This document shows positions 14,668 through 20,711 of a DNA stretch of 28,888 bases, one piece after another; the stretch's first letter is position 1; every line of letters starts with the position of its first letter. The stretch is from a virus, in IMG/VR virus record IMGVR_UViG_3300031774_000100, positions 1 through 28,888 of that record; one strand, 5' to 3'. The notes beneath the pieces were generated by a model. The model did not search any database. It was not told the origin of the DNA and saw only the letters and a list, made by a program, of their open reading frames with translations. The position numbers and the translations under genes are program-made.

Positions 14668-14750
14668 GTCGTAAGTCATTGACTATCAGGCACTTAGGGC
14701 CGCGGGGGAGGGCGCCGAAGGCGTAAGTCGTTGATACTCAGTAGGTTACG
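14668..14750 (+). repeat. 83-bp double-palindrome element, copy 1
   Basis: Left arm GTAAGTCATTGACTATCAGG.. ending CACTTAGG, a 22-nt GC-rich core, right arm CGTAAGTCGTTGATACTCAG.. ending GTTACG. Lies in the gene-free gap between the leftward cluster and the first rightward cassette. An AT-rich tail (14751-14830), similar to those after copies 2 and 4, leads to the promoter of 14875. Confidence 0.85.
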
Positions 14751-14838
14751 TTTCTGAAAGGCTGTTTTCTGTGCAGGTCTCGTGCCAACTCTCATAAAAA
14801 ATAAAAATAAAAAAAATGAAAAAACTCACACTTTAGGC

Positions 14839-14866
14839 TTGTAATTTTCTGTGGTTTTGCTATAAT
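14839..14866 (+). promoter_or_regulatory. Promoter of 14875 gene
   Basis: -35 TTGTAA (14839-14844), 16 nt, -10 TATAAT (14861-14866), 8 nt, cagATGAGAGA. Confidence 0.7.
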
Positions 14867-14874
14867 TTTTTCAG

Positions 14875-15099
14875 ATGAGAGAGATGAAATACGAGTCAGA
14901 CATCCTGACAAACCAGTGGAAAGAGTTCTTCAACGAGGTCGCAGCGAAATGCGAATACTGGGAACTAGGTTTCGGCGATATCAACGCCGACAAGGAAAGC
15001 GAAATAGTTCGCGAATGCTTTGTGGATAAATACACTGTACAGCACACGGTGGACGCATGGCACGAATACGTGGTAGAGGAAATGGTCGACAGCCTGTAA
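14875..15099 (+). CDS. Small acidic protein (MREMKYES)
   Basis: 74 aa, acidic and helical with many aromatic residues (WKEFFNEVAAKCEYWELGFG, DAWHEYVVEEMVDSL). First gene after 83-bp element 1, from a near-leaderless promoter. Small, acidic, strongly promoted genes in such positions often act on host proteins early in infection; this is inference only. Confidence 0.6.
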   Translation: MREMKYESDILTNQWKEFFNEVAAKCEYWELGFGDINADKESEIVRECFVDKYTVQHTVDAWHEYVVEEMVDSL

Positions 15100-15106
15100 A
15101 AAGGTG

Positions 15107-15135
15107 TTGACTTCGTTAAATAAATAACCTATAAT
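15107..15135 (+). promoter_or_regulatory. Promoter of 15146 gene
   Basis: -35 TTGACT (15107-15112), 17 nt, -10 TATAAT (15130-15135), 10 nt, gttATGAGAAA. Confidence 0.8.
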
Positions 15136-15145
15136 ATTTTTTGTT

Positions 15146-15358
15146 ATGAGAAAGTTTGTAATTACTTATCGGCCAGATGTCCACGAAGGGCATCGGAATC
15201 TAGAAGGGGATCTCCACGCTTATGTCGTCGAGGTCGAGGAACAGTTCGCTAACAGCGAAGAAAAGGACAACTGTGCTGGCATCACCGCCAAGTGCGTTGA
15301 GAGTGGAATGTGGAAACGATTCCGCTGGGATAGGATCACCAACATGGCCGCGGCCTAG
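15146..15358 (+). CDS. Small hypothetical protein (MRKFVITY)
   Basis: 70 aa. The N-terminal strand MRKFVITYRPD and LHAYVVEVEEQFAN suggest a small alpha/beta protein; the C-terminus is WKRFRWDRITNMAAA. Own promoter immediately upstream; no family recognised. Confidence 0.6.
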   Translation: MRKFVITYRPDVHEGHRNLEGDLHAYVVEVEEQFANSEEKDNCAGITAKCVESGMWKRFRWDRITNMAAA

Positions 15359-15368
15359 GTGATTGAGC

Positions 15369-15396
15369 TTGACCTTCAGTTAAAATCTGATATAAT
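15369..15396 (+). promoter_or_regulatory. Promoter of 15407 gene
   Basis: -35 TTGACC (15369-15374), 16 nt ending tga, -10 TATAAT (15391-15396), 10 nt, gttATGAGAGA. Confidence 0.8.
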
Positions 15397-15406
15397 TATT
15401 CCTGTT

Positions 15407-15694
15407 ATGAGAGACCATTTAATAAAAACCGTAATCGTTCGCGAAGATAAAAATAATAATTGGCATATAATCGCCAAGCGCGGAGAAAGAGTTCTAGAAG
15501 AAACAAGGCCAGAGCCGAATTTCACTAAGGTAATGGAAAGAGCGCGGTTTGATCACTGCCTCTTTGATGACGAGCCAACGCAGCCAACAATTGAACGCTT
15601 CGACGATTCTAATACAGTCGAGAAAGGTTTGACTAGATTAGGCCAATGGCTCGAGAAGTGTTTCGATAAAATGGCAAATAAAGTGACTTTTTAA
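15407..15694 (+). CDS. Hypothetical protein (MRDHLIKT)
   Basis: 95 aa. The start at 15407 fits the shared module; the frame is open to 15359 only through the promoter. Sequence begins MRDHLIKTVIVREDKNNNWH and later has the acidic stretch HCLFDDEPTQ. Unknown function. Confidence 0.6.
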   Translation: MRDHLIKTVIVREDKNNNWHIIAKRGERVLEETRPEPNFTKVMERARFDHCLFDDEPTQPTIERFDDSNTVEKGLTRLGQWLEKCFDKMANKVTF

Positions 15695-15695
15695 G

Positions 15696-15723
15696 TTGAC
15701 AAATCTAAAAATTCTGATATACT
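15696..15723 (+). promoter_or_regulatory. Promoter of 15734 gene
   Basis: -35 TTGACA (15696-15701), 16 nt ending tga, -10 TATACT (15718-15723), 10 nt, gttATGAGGGA. It starts two bases after the previous stop. Confidence 0.8.
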
Positions 15724-15733
15724 AATTTCCGTT

Positions 15734-15970
15734 ATGAGGGATAGAAGAAAGAAAGCAGCAGAGGTAATCGACTTAACCCGTTTAGATATGGCCGGAGTCG
15801 AGGGTACATTGAAGTTCATTAGCGAAAGCAATGGGGATATCCAAGAGTTAAAAGAGATGGTTAACTCACAAAGGTTAATTCTTCAGAATCTACGCAAAGG
15901 CTTAAACAAGCCAATGTTTCAAGACGGATTCGCTTCACCCCTAGGATTTGACTTACAAGACGAAGCATGA
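15734..15970 (+). CDS. Small coiled-coil protein upstream of hydrolase
   Basis: 78 aa. A basic N-terminus (MRDRRKKAAEVIDL), a helical coiled-coil middle (IQELKEMVNSQRLILQNLRK) and an FxxGFxSPLGFDLQ end. The stop overlaps the ATG of the SleB-like hydrolase (ATGA), so it is co-translated with it and could be an accessory factor; inferred from coupling only. Confidence 0.6.
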   Translation: MRDRRKKAAEVIDLTRLDMAGVEGTLKFISESNGDIQELKEMVNSQRLILQNLRKGLNKPMFQDGFASPLGFDLQDEA

Positions 15971-16479
15971 AAAAAATAAAATGGTTAATCAACGATCTCG
16001 GTCTAAACGAACTCAACGCATGGTGGCGGTTGGTCTGGACGGCAGCCCTAATGGCTTTGGCTCTTGAGACAGTTAGCGCACACACTCACACAAATGCAAA
16101 ACTTACCCGTGAAACAAAAATCATTGCTATCACTATACTTGCAGAGGCCAGAGGTGAAAAACAAAGCGGAATGTACGCGGTGGGTGCTGTCATTGCTCAA
16201 CGAGCATTTGAAAGAAAACAAACGCCCACAGAGGTATGCCTTAAAAAATGGCAGTTTAGTTGTTGGAACGGCAAAAGATTAAAAGACCTTGAGCATTTGT
16301 TAAAAGTCCCGCAAGCAAAGTATGCGCTGGCATTGGCTAAAAACATCAAACTTTTAAGTCGTGACTACGTTGGCTATGCTAATCACTACCACGCGACTTG
16401 GATGAAAAAGCTACCTTACTGGGCTAAAGGTCAAAAGCCTGTCAAGGTTATAGGCCAACACGCATTTTACAAACTATGA
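15967..16479 (+). CDS. SleB-like cell wall hydrolase with N-terminal signal/anchor (putative endolysin)
   Basis: 170 aa. A hydrophobic segment (about residues 20-38) is a signal or signal-anchor. The Hydrolase_2 (SleB/CwlJ) domain follows: ILAEARGEKQSGMYAVGAVIAQR with the catalytic-type Glu, then VCLKKWQFSCWN, then ANHYHATWMKKLPYWAKGQK. This family hydrolyses peptidoglycan. With an export anchor and no clear holin beside it, it could act as a signal-arrest-release type endolysin. Overlaps neighbours by 4 nt on both sides. Confidence 0.8.
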   Translation: MKKIKWLINDLGLNELNAWWRLVWTAALMALALETVSAHTHTNAKLTRETKIIAITILAEARGEKQSGMYAVGAVIAQRAFERKQTPTEVCLKKWQFSCWNGKRLKDLEHLLKVPQAKYALALAKNIKLLSRDYVGYANHYHATWMKKLPYWAKGQKPVKVIGQHAFYKL

Positions 16480-16712
16480 AAAACGAAAAACGGCACATAG
16501 GCGATATCGGACATATGCCATTAGGAGGACAAGAAGCCTACCAAGAAATGTTTTATTCTGGTGCTAGCTGCGGCCTCGTGCGACGGAGCGGACTAGATTC
16601 CAATGGCCGTAAAGACGGATCTCGCAGCAATGTCCATACAGTTTTTGAAAGACCAGCGGGATCGAACAAAACAAAATCAACTAATAGACAAAAACCAAAA
16701 CGAAGGAAATAA
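16476..16712 (+). CDS. Small basic protein with shared C-terminal tag (NRQKPKRRK)
   Basis: 78 aa, coupled to the hydrolase by ATGA overlap. Polar, with IGDIGHMPLGGQEAYQEMFY early and the C-terminal AGSNKTKSTNRQKPKRRK. The next gene ends in nearly the same peptide although codons differ, which suggests selection on the tail. The tail is basic and may bind nucleic acid, the wall or a partner. Function unknown. Confidence 0.6.
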   Translation: MKNEKRHIGDIGHMPLGGQEAYQEMFYSGASCGLVRRSGLDSNGRKDGSRSNVHTVFERPAGSNKTKSTNRQKPKRRK

Positions 16713-16715
16713 ATC

Positions 16716-16868
16716 ATGTCGAACGAAAACAGAAAAACACACGACACAAACGGCGGCCAAAGAGGTATGCACTTACGCGAAATGACCGCAGGCAAAGTGC
16801 TAATCAATAAAGCTGGTTCCAACAAGACGAACGCAACCAATCGCCAGAAACCGAAACGTAGAAAGTAA
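16716..16868 (+). CDS. 50-aa protein with shared C-terminal tag (NRQKPKRRK)
   Basis: Starts MSNENRKTHDTNGGQRGMHL and ends AGSNKTNATNRQKPKRRK, almost the same tail as the 78-aa gene before it, with different upstream sequence. It begins three bases after that stop. Last gene before the terminator. Confidence 0.6.
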   Translation: MSNENRKTHDTNGGQRGMHLREMTAGKVLINKAGSNKTNATNRQKPKRRK

Positions 16869-16887
16869 ATTTTTCTCATCATAACAA

Positions 16888-16932
16888 CAGCCCCGTCGAG
16901 TTCTCTCTCTGCTCGGCGGGGCATTTTTTTTA
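16888..16932 (+). terminator. Rho-independent terminator
   Basis: GCCCCGTCGAG, 11-nt loop, CTCGGCGGGGC, then ATTTTTTTTT. Ends the 14875-16868 cassette. Confidence 0.85.
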
Positions 16933-16966
16933 ATGTCAAGCAAAAAAATAAAAAAAGTTTTTTCAT

Positions 16967-17049
16967 GTCGTAAGTGACTGACTATCAAGGACTTAGGGCC
17001 GGGCAGCCCTGCGCGCAAGCGCTAAGTCACTAACTATCAATGACTTACG
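16967..17049 (+). repeat. 83-bp double-palindrome element, copy 2
   Basis: Left arm CGTAAGTGACTGACTATCAA.., 22-nt core GCCGGGCAGCCCTG.., right arm GCTAAGTCACTAACTATCAA.. ending GACTTACG. Sits between a terminator (16932) and the tail and promoter of 17167. Confidence 0.85.
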
Positions 17050-17128
17050 TTTTCAAAAGTGTCATTCTAGGAGGGATTTCATGCCAAGTGGTGTAAAAAA
17101 TAAAAATAAAAAAAGTGATGTTTTAGGG

Positions 17129-17156
17129 TTGACTTTTTCCTAAAATCTGATAAGAT
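17129..17156 (+). promoter_or_regulatory. Promoter of 17167 gene
   Basis: -35 TTGACT (17129-17134), 16 nt ending tga, -10 TAAGAT (17151-17156), 10 nt, gttATGAGAGA. Confidence 0.75.
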
Positions 17157-17166
17157 AATTCCTGTT

Positions 17167-17439
17167 ATGAGAGATATGTTTGAAAATATGTACAAGGTTC
17201 AGATCGCCAACTCTGGTGATGTCGCTGGTTTCCCGCGTTCTCACGATGGTCTTGAAAAGGCTATTATCTTGGCCTCGCGTGAGGGTACTGAGGTCACCTT
17301 TGATGGTGACGTCGTTTGGCCGGAGGAGGAGGCTCCTGACATGGATGAGTCCATGGACGGGGATCATGACTCCGCGATGGCCAGTGCCGGTTTCGGCACG
17401 GATGAGGACTACGGTTGTTTCGGTGGCGACGAGTGGTAA
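17167..17439 (+). CDS. Strongly acidic small protein (MRDMFENM)
   Basis: 90 aa with about 23 Asp/Glu against 5 Lys/Arg by my count. The N-terminal half (YKVQIANSGDVAGFPRSHDG) looks folded; the C-terminal half is an acidic tail (PDMDESMDGDHDS.. GTDEDYG). Such charge could mimic DNA, as in some anti-restriction proteins, but there is no sequence match to those. Shares the MRDM start with the next gene. Confidence 0.65.
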   Translation: MRDMFENMYKVQIANSGDVAGFPRSHDGLEKAIILASREGTEVTFDGDVVWPEEEAPDMDESMDGDHDSAMASAGFGTDEDYGCFGGDEW

Positions 17440-17467
17440 AAAAAGTAAAAAAAGTGAGATTTAACTG

Positions 17468-17495
17468 TTGACATTTTTTTAATCTGTGATATACT
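17468..17495 (+). promoter_or_regulatory. Promoter of 17506 gene
   Basis: -35 TTGACA (17468-17473), 16 nt ending tga, -10 TATACT (17490-17495), 10 nt, gttATGAGAGA. Confidence 0.85.
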
Positions 17496-17505
17496 GTTTT
17501 CTGTT

Positions 17506-17739
17506 ATGAGAGATATGATAAGTTGTGAAGAGGTTTTCGAGGCGGACGCGAATGCGCGTGCGGAGTTTGAGGCTGTGTGCAGTGCATGGCAGGATGAGGC
17601 CATCGCCGCGCAGGAGGTCGAGCTTGCGGCGCAAGCGGAACGCGAGGAGCGCGAGCGCGATCTGGCCATGGCCGAGGTCGAGGAGACGTGCTGGTGCAAG
17701 TTTTTCGAGTCGTGCTCCGCATGCTTCGGCAAGGCATAA
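17506..17739 (+). CDS. Acidic helical protein with C-terminal cysteines
   Basis: 77 aa. A long acidic Glu/Ala/Arg helix (EVELAAQAEREERERDLAMA) and a C-terminal cysteine cluster (CWCKFFESCSACFGKA) that might bind metal. The G+C is clearly higher than the flanks, so its reverse and shifted frames are also open; this frame has the shared promoter-start module. Followed by a terminator. Confidence 0.6.
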   Translation: MRDMISCEEVFEADANARAEFEAVCSAWQDEAIAAQEVELAAQAEREERERDLAMAEVEETCWCKFFESCSACFGKA

Positions 17740-17756
17740 ACCGTGCCAACCCCTAT

Positions 17757-17785
17757 CACTCACGCTGAAAAGCGTGAGTTTTTTT
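17757..17785 (+). terminator. Rho-independent terminator
   Basis: ACTCACGCT-gaaa-AGCGTGAGT with a GNRA-type loop, then TTTTTT. Ends the 17167-17739 cassette. Confidence 0.9.
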
Positions 17786-17798
17786 ACGCCTCTTTAAA

Positions 17799-17881
17799 GT
17801 CGTAAGTCGTTGGGCTGCAAGGACTTAGGGCCGGGGCGGAGGGTCCCAGCGACGTAAGTCGTTGACTATCAGTGGTTTACG
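17799..17881 (+). repeat. 83-bp double-palindrome element, copy 3
   Basis: Left arm CGTAAGTCGTTGGGCTGCAA.. (most diverged spacer), core GCCGGGGCGGAGGG.., right arm CGTAAGTCGTTGACTATCAG.. ending TTTACG. It follows a terminator by 13 bp. The end of the convergent zinc-ribbon gene (17869) lies inside its right arm. Confidence 0.8.
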
Positions 17882-18051
17882 AGGATAAAATCTGAAATTG
17901 GAGTGACGTAAATTTTTTTCTTTTTGCATTTTTCGCATTGCCCTTTTTCCCAAGAGCCGCATCTCTCAGTTATTTGAGGGTCGCGGCTTTCCTTTTTAGC
18001 AACACGTATTTCGCGCCGTTGGGCTTTGGTTCCACATTCGTAACAGATCAT
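17869..18051 (-). CDS. Small zinc-ribbon protein
   Basis: 60 aa. Cys pairs MICYECGTK and GQCEKCKKKK, about 35 residues apart, form a likely zinc ribbon. Ends ISDFILVNH, the last codons lying in element 3. Last of the leftward genes after the 18275 and 18099 genes. Probably nucleic-acid binding; inferred. Confidence 0.6.
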   Translation of the reverse strand: MICYECGTKAQRREIRVAKKESRDPQITERCGSWEKGQCEKCKKKKIYVTPISDFILVNH

Positions 18052-18098
18052 TATTTGACTGGTTCGTATTTCTTATTTAATAAATTACAAATCCGAAT

Positions 18099-18272
18099 TT
18101 AATCGCCGCTCTTTTTGCCATAATTAAAACTCATTCGATTTTTCTTATTGTTATAGCCTTCTGGTTCCAGCCCGTTCTTCTTGAGCCATTTCTTGTAACC
18201 AGCATCAACTTCTTTGGCTAGGCCCGTTGTGTCGCCGTAACCCCAATCACCTTGTTTTATTATGTCTTGCAT
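18099..18272 (-). CDS. 57-aa hypothetical protein
   Basis: MQDIIKQGDWGYGDTTGLAK, then EVDAGYKKWLKKNGLEPEGY and a basic Asn/Lys-rich end. The ATG is two bases after the upstream stop, so it is part of the 18556-17869 operon. Function unknown. Confidence 0.6.
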   Translation of the reverse strand: MQDIIKQGDWGYGDTTGLAKEVDAGYKKWLKKNGLEPEGYNNKKNRMSFNYGKKSGD

Positions 18273-18274
18273 TG

Positions 18275-18556
18275 TTATTCCGAAATGGTTTGACGAATCT
18301 CTTTCATCTTCTTCTTTAGAAAAGAAACAGCCTCACAGTTTTTGGCATTAGTTTGGATGATATGCCCTAGACTGTACTCTATCTTACGCGTGAAGTCTCT
18401 GCGTAACGCATCCAACTTATCTGCATCCGCTCGCTTTATTGCGCGAGTCTTCTTGACCGCTTTCTTCTTTTCGGCCTTTTGTTTTAAATGTTTTGTCTTC
18501 ACTTTCTTTTCTTCAAATGCCTCTAGTAACTTTTCGTAATTACTTACTTTATTCAT
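18275..18556 (-). CDS. Basic coiled-coil protein
   Basis: 93 aa from MNKVSNYEKLLEAFEE (18556). The lysine-rich helix KTKHLKQKAEKKKAVKKTRA is followed by a second helix. A longer frame to 18622 runs into the structured upstream region and is less likely. Directly downstream of the candidate structured RNA, with which it may share a transcript. Confidence 0.6.
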   Translation of the reverse strand: MNKVSNYEKLLEAFEEKKVKTKHLKQKAEKKKAVKKTRAIKRADADKLDALRRDFTRKIEYSLGHIIQTNAKNCEAVSFLKKKMKEIRQTISE

Positions 18557-18559
18557 ACT

Positions 18560-19206
18560 ATTAAAATAAGATGGTGGCGGGAGTATTTGTGTACCCGCAC
18601 CTTTTCTGTACCCAAGAAACAAATGTTTCTGATCTACTTACTTCGGACTCACCCGCGATTTTCCTCAACCGATTGGTCTCTGTACTTCTCGCAGTCGCTG
18701 CATTATCCCCGTGGGAGGGATTATTCTGCCACACCGACCTCTCTCCGTCGAGAGAGGAAATTGATAGGTTGCCGCCGCACCACCAGCAGTAAAACGGGCG
18801 TGAGTTCGTGCCTCACAGGGGTATTTAACTCCGTCAACCTAAATGAATCGCTCTTGAGAAACTTCTCATTCTTAACCGTTTCAAGTCGAGTTAACGACTG
18901 TCATGCTTTCAACGCGTTTATAGCTCAGAAAGACGTGATTAAGCGCATAGCCCAAGTTTTTTAGTGTTATGAGAGAGTCCTTTTGCAGGACAATCTTTAG
19001 ACTGCTAAACTCAAGAGCAAATTTTCAAAGAACCTAAAAATTGTCTGGGGGTGATTAGCATTGTATTCCTACCCTAATCTTTTAAGTCAGCCCAGCCTGA
19101 CACACCATAAACATGAAACGATAATATTAAATACAACCTTCGCTGATTAACCTCCACCAGCAGGGATTATCAAATGACAAACAATAATAAACATTCCCCG
19201 AAGGGA
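18560..19206 (-). ncRNA. Candidate large structured non-coding RNA
   Basis: About 647 nt between leftward genes with no convincing protein. A promoter of the shared type lies exactly upstream (TATACT at 19213-19218), predicting a 5' end near 19206. The predicted RNA starts with TTCCC-TTCG-GGGAA, a C(UUCG)G hairpin only on this strand. Other stems: GTCAG/CTGAC (19086-19101), TTTAG/CTAAA (18996-19009), GTCCT/AGGAC (18977-18991), AGTCG/CGACT (18884-18899), TGAGAA/TTCTCA (18855-18868), GTGAG/CTCAC (18800-18816), an 8-bp CCTCTCTC/GAGAGAGG (18738-18757), AGAAAC/GTTTCT (18615-18630) and a final GGTG-CGGG/CCCG-CACC (about 18572-18600). Size, phage setting and a nearby tRNA resemble ornate phage RNAs such as GOLLD and ROOL; no consensus match can be claimed. 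Confidence 0.4.
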
Positions 19207-19212
19207 AACTAA

Positions 19213-19241
19213 AGTATATCAGCAACGGTCTGGCAATGCAA
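19213..19241 (-). promoter_or_regulatory. Promoter of the candidate structured RNA
   Basis: -35 TTGCAT (19236-19241), 17 nt ending ctga, extended -10 TATACT (19213-19218). No ATG follows at 10 nt, unlike the gene promoters. The TGA in front of the -10 is the stop codon of the 19219 gene. Confidence 0.65.
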
Positions 19242-19464
19242 CCTTTTTCTTTTCCGTCTCCAGATTCTCAAACTTCTTGTCCATGCCTTCGTCATCCCAG
19301 TCGAAAGAAAAGTATTCATCAAATACCTTGGAGGCTATCCGTCCCTCTACGCTTTGAGTCGCTGCTTCTTTCAGCATAAACTTCATAGCTTTGAGTCTTT
19401 TCCGCATTTCTTCAGTACCCGCTTTTGTTCGCGGCCTCAACCAATGATCATCCATTTGTTTCAT
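19219..19464 (-). CDS. Hypothetical helical protein
   Basis: 81 aa. Begins MKQMDDHWLRPRTKAGTEEM; charged helices with an acidic patch (DEYFSFDWDDEGMDKKFENL). The ATG overlaps the stop of the upstream 213-aa gene (ATGA). Its last codons contain the promoter of the candidate RNA. Unknown function. Confidence 0.6.
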   Translation of the reverse strand: MKQMDDHWLRPRTKAGTEEMRKRLKAMKFMLKEAATQSVEGRIASKVFDEYFSFDWDDEGMDKKFENLETEKKKVALPDRC

Positions 19465-20102
19465 ACTTCTAATTTCGCTTCCCTTAACTGCTTATGAGTA
19501 TACCGTAGTCCGGCATTCCATGCAAGCCTTTTCTTCTTCGGTTCGGGAATATAAAAAATATTAAAGTGAGGCCCGATGGCAGTTTTATCCCGAAGGATTA
19601 CCCTGCTAGACTTGTAGATAGGCTTCTTGCTTATATCCTCTACAAAAGTCTTATACTTATAAGGATTGTAATATGCACCTTTAAATTCTTCTCCCGACTC
19701 TGGAATGCAATTCTCGCACCAAGAATACTCTCCTTCGTTACGGCAGTTGCAGCCCCAAACCTTTTTCAAGTTACCATCTTCCCCTTTCTCAAAACGATAG
19801 GCTTGGTGGTCTCCTTCGTTTACCCATGTGCCAATAACATAAGCGTGAACGTTTTTGCGCTTCTCACGGACAACACGTTGACGACCATTCTCGTTAACGT
19901 GAAACTTGGCATTCTTTAGCTCGACTCGGTGACTATGGCAATATAATCTCCCCGTGCTAGTATCAACTACAGAAAGGCAATCCTTCTGAAGATTGTAGTA
20001 AACTTTCACCCGATCAGGTGCAACAGGGCAACCCATGTAAGTCTTGCGGGTTTCTGCATCGGCCCAGCTAATGAATCCTTTTGGTTCTTCTCTTTCCCTC
20101 AT
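19461..20102 (-). CDS. 213-aa hypothetical protein with Cys-rich centre
   Basis: Starts MREREEPKGFISWADAETRK. The central part has Cys pairs (VWGCNCRNEGEYSWCENCIP, about residues 122-141), probably a zinc site, with strand-rich flanks (HAYVIGTWVNEG, FNIFYIPEPKKK). Start set by the shared promoter-start module. Not recognised. Confidence 0.6.
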   Translation of the reverse strand: MREREEPKGFISWADAETRKTYMGCPVAPDRVKVYYNLQKDCLSVVDTSTGRLYCHSHRVELKNAKFHVNENGRQRVVREKRKNVHAYVIGTWVNEGDHQAYRFEKGEDGNLKKVWGCNCRNEGEYSWCENCIPESGEEFKGAYYNPYKYKTFVEDISKKPIYKSSRVILRDKTAIGPHFNIFYIPEPKKKRLAWNAGLRYTHKQLREAKLEV

Positions 20103-20112
20103 AACTTCAAAT

Positions 20113-20141
20113 AGTATAAGTTAAATTGTTTCTAGAGTCAA
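20113..20141 (-). promoter_or_regulatory. Promoter of 20102 gene
   Basis: -35 TTGACT (20136-20141), 17 nt, -10 TATACT (20113-20118), 10 nt, gttATGAGGGA. Confidence 0.8.
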
Positions 20142-20164
20142 CTATAAAAATAACTTTTTTAAAT

Positions 20165-20238
20165 TGGACGCGAGGGAGGGAATCGAACCCTCAATTGTTC
20201 TTTTGCAGAGAACCGTCTTGCCGTTTGACCACCCCGCG
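20165..20238 (-). tRNA. trnC: tRNA-Cys (anticodon GCA)
   Basis: Complete cloverleaf on the minus strand: 7-bp acceptor CGCGGGG/CCTCGCG, D arm GTC..GAC, anticodon stem GTTCT/AGAAC with loop CTGCAAA (GCA), T arm GAGGG-TTCGATT-CCCTC, discriminator T, and an encoded CCA. Phage tRNAs commonly compensate for codon differences or host tRNA cleavage. A short open frame overlaps its 5' two thirds. Confidence 0.95.
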
Positions 20239-20331
20239 ATTGTAAGACCCCTTTCCCTTCTTGGGACGATGCACCCGCTCACCAGTGTTCCAACTGACTA
20301 CTGCTCGGGGCTTTTTAGGTTTCTCACTCAC
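20191..20331 (-). CDS. 46-aa open frame overlapping tRNA-Cys
   Basis: GTG start: MSEKPKKPRAVVSWNTGERV, then a basic middle and VVKRQDGSLQKNN, whose last 15 or so codons are tRNA-Cys sequence. A promoter sits 8 nt upstream of the GTG. It may be a real small protein or only the leader of the tRNA transcript. Confidence 0.35.
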   Translation of the reverse strand: MSEKPKKPRAVVSWNTGERVHRPKKGKGSYNRGVVKRQDGSLQKNN

Positions 20332-20339
20332 AGGTGTTA

Positions 20340-20367
20340 ATAATATCACACTTTACACATATGTCAA
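20340..20367 (-). promoter_or_regulatory. Promoter of tRNA-Cys and its overlapping frame
   Basis: -35 TTGACA (20362-20367), 16 nt ending tga, -10 TATTAT (20340-20345). Divergent from the promoter of the 20431 gene, which starts 25 bp away. Confidence 0.7.
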
Positions 20368-20391
20368 CAGTAAAAATGTTTTTTTTAGGGG

Positions 20392-20420
20392 TTGACAAGT
20401 AGACCCTTTTATCCTATACT
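20392..20420 (+). promoter_or_regulatory. Promoter of 20431 gene
   Basis: -35 TTGACA (20392-20397), 17 nt, -10 TATACT (20415-20420), 10 nt, gttATGAAACT. Confidence 0.85.
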
Positions 20421-20430
20421 CATCCCAGTT

Positions 20431-20685
20431 ATGAAACTTAAAGAAATCAAAAACGGATCAATCTACTACAATACCAAGAAGAACCGTGCAGAGCGGGTAA
20501 TCTCTAATACTTTTAGCAGTTCGCGAGTTGTGACAGAATTCCACGGTAAGAATCAAAGCGCGGTTGCTACTCGAAACATTCGACTCGCTAACAGCGTAGA
20601 AGTGGAAAAATACCTAGATAGAACAAGGAAAGGTAATCTAATGACTTTTTTCGGAAGACTCTTCTCTCCGAAGAAACTCGCTTGA
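20431..20685 (+). CDS. Small basic protein (MKLKEIKNGS)
   Basis: 84 aa. MKLKEIKNGSIYYNTKKNRA and RVVTEFHGKNQSAVATRNIR suggest a small beta-rich (SH3-like) fold; the C-terminus is FFGRLFSPKKLA. The in-frame ATG at 20392 lies in the -35 box and is not the start. Followed by a multi-hairpin 3' region. Confidence 0.6.
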   Translation: MKLKEIKNGSIYYNTKKNRAERVISNTFSSSRVVTEFHGKNQSAVATRNIRLANSVEVEKYLDRTRKGNLMTFFGRLFSPKKLA

Positions 20686-20711
20686 AAGTCTTAGTCATGA
20701 GCTTTTAAGCG

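Noticed and set aside
17180-17797. Several extra open frames in both directions over the 17167 and 17506 genes
   Set aside because: GC-rich codons open the other frames; only 17167 and 17506 have the promoter-start module and end before the terminator.
18571-18964. Two overlapping plus-strand open frames (73 and 125 codons) in the gap around 18.6-18.9 kb, and a minus-strand open frame of about 80 codons in the same place
   Set aside because: Several frames are open at once, none has a start signal of the types used here, and stems plus a leftward promoter explain the region better as RNA.
18968-18978. gttATGAGAGAG on the plus strand, like the shared gene start
   Set aside because: No -10 or -35 at the right distance and only a 22-codon frame antisense to the predicted RNA.
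18560-19206. tmRNA or RNase P RNA as identity of the structured region
   Set aside because: Fragments such as TTAGCAGTCTAA and GAGGAAAATCGCGGG recall these RNAs, but no acceptor/T-arm end, tag frame with resume codon, or RNase P core could be assembled.
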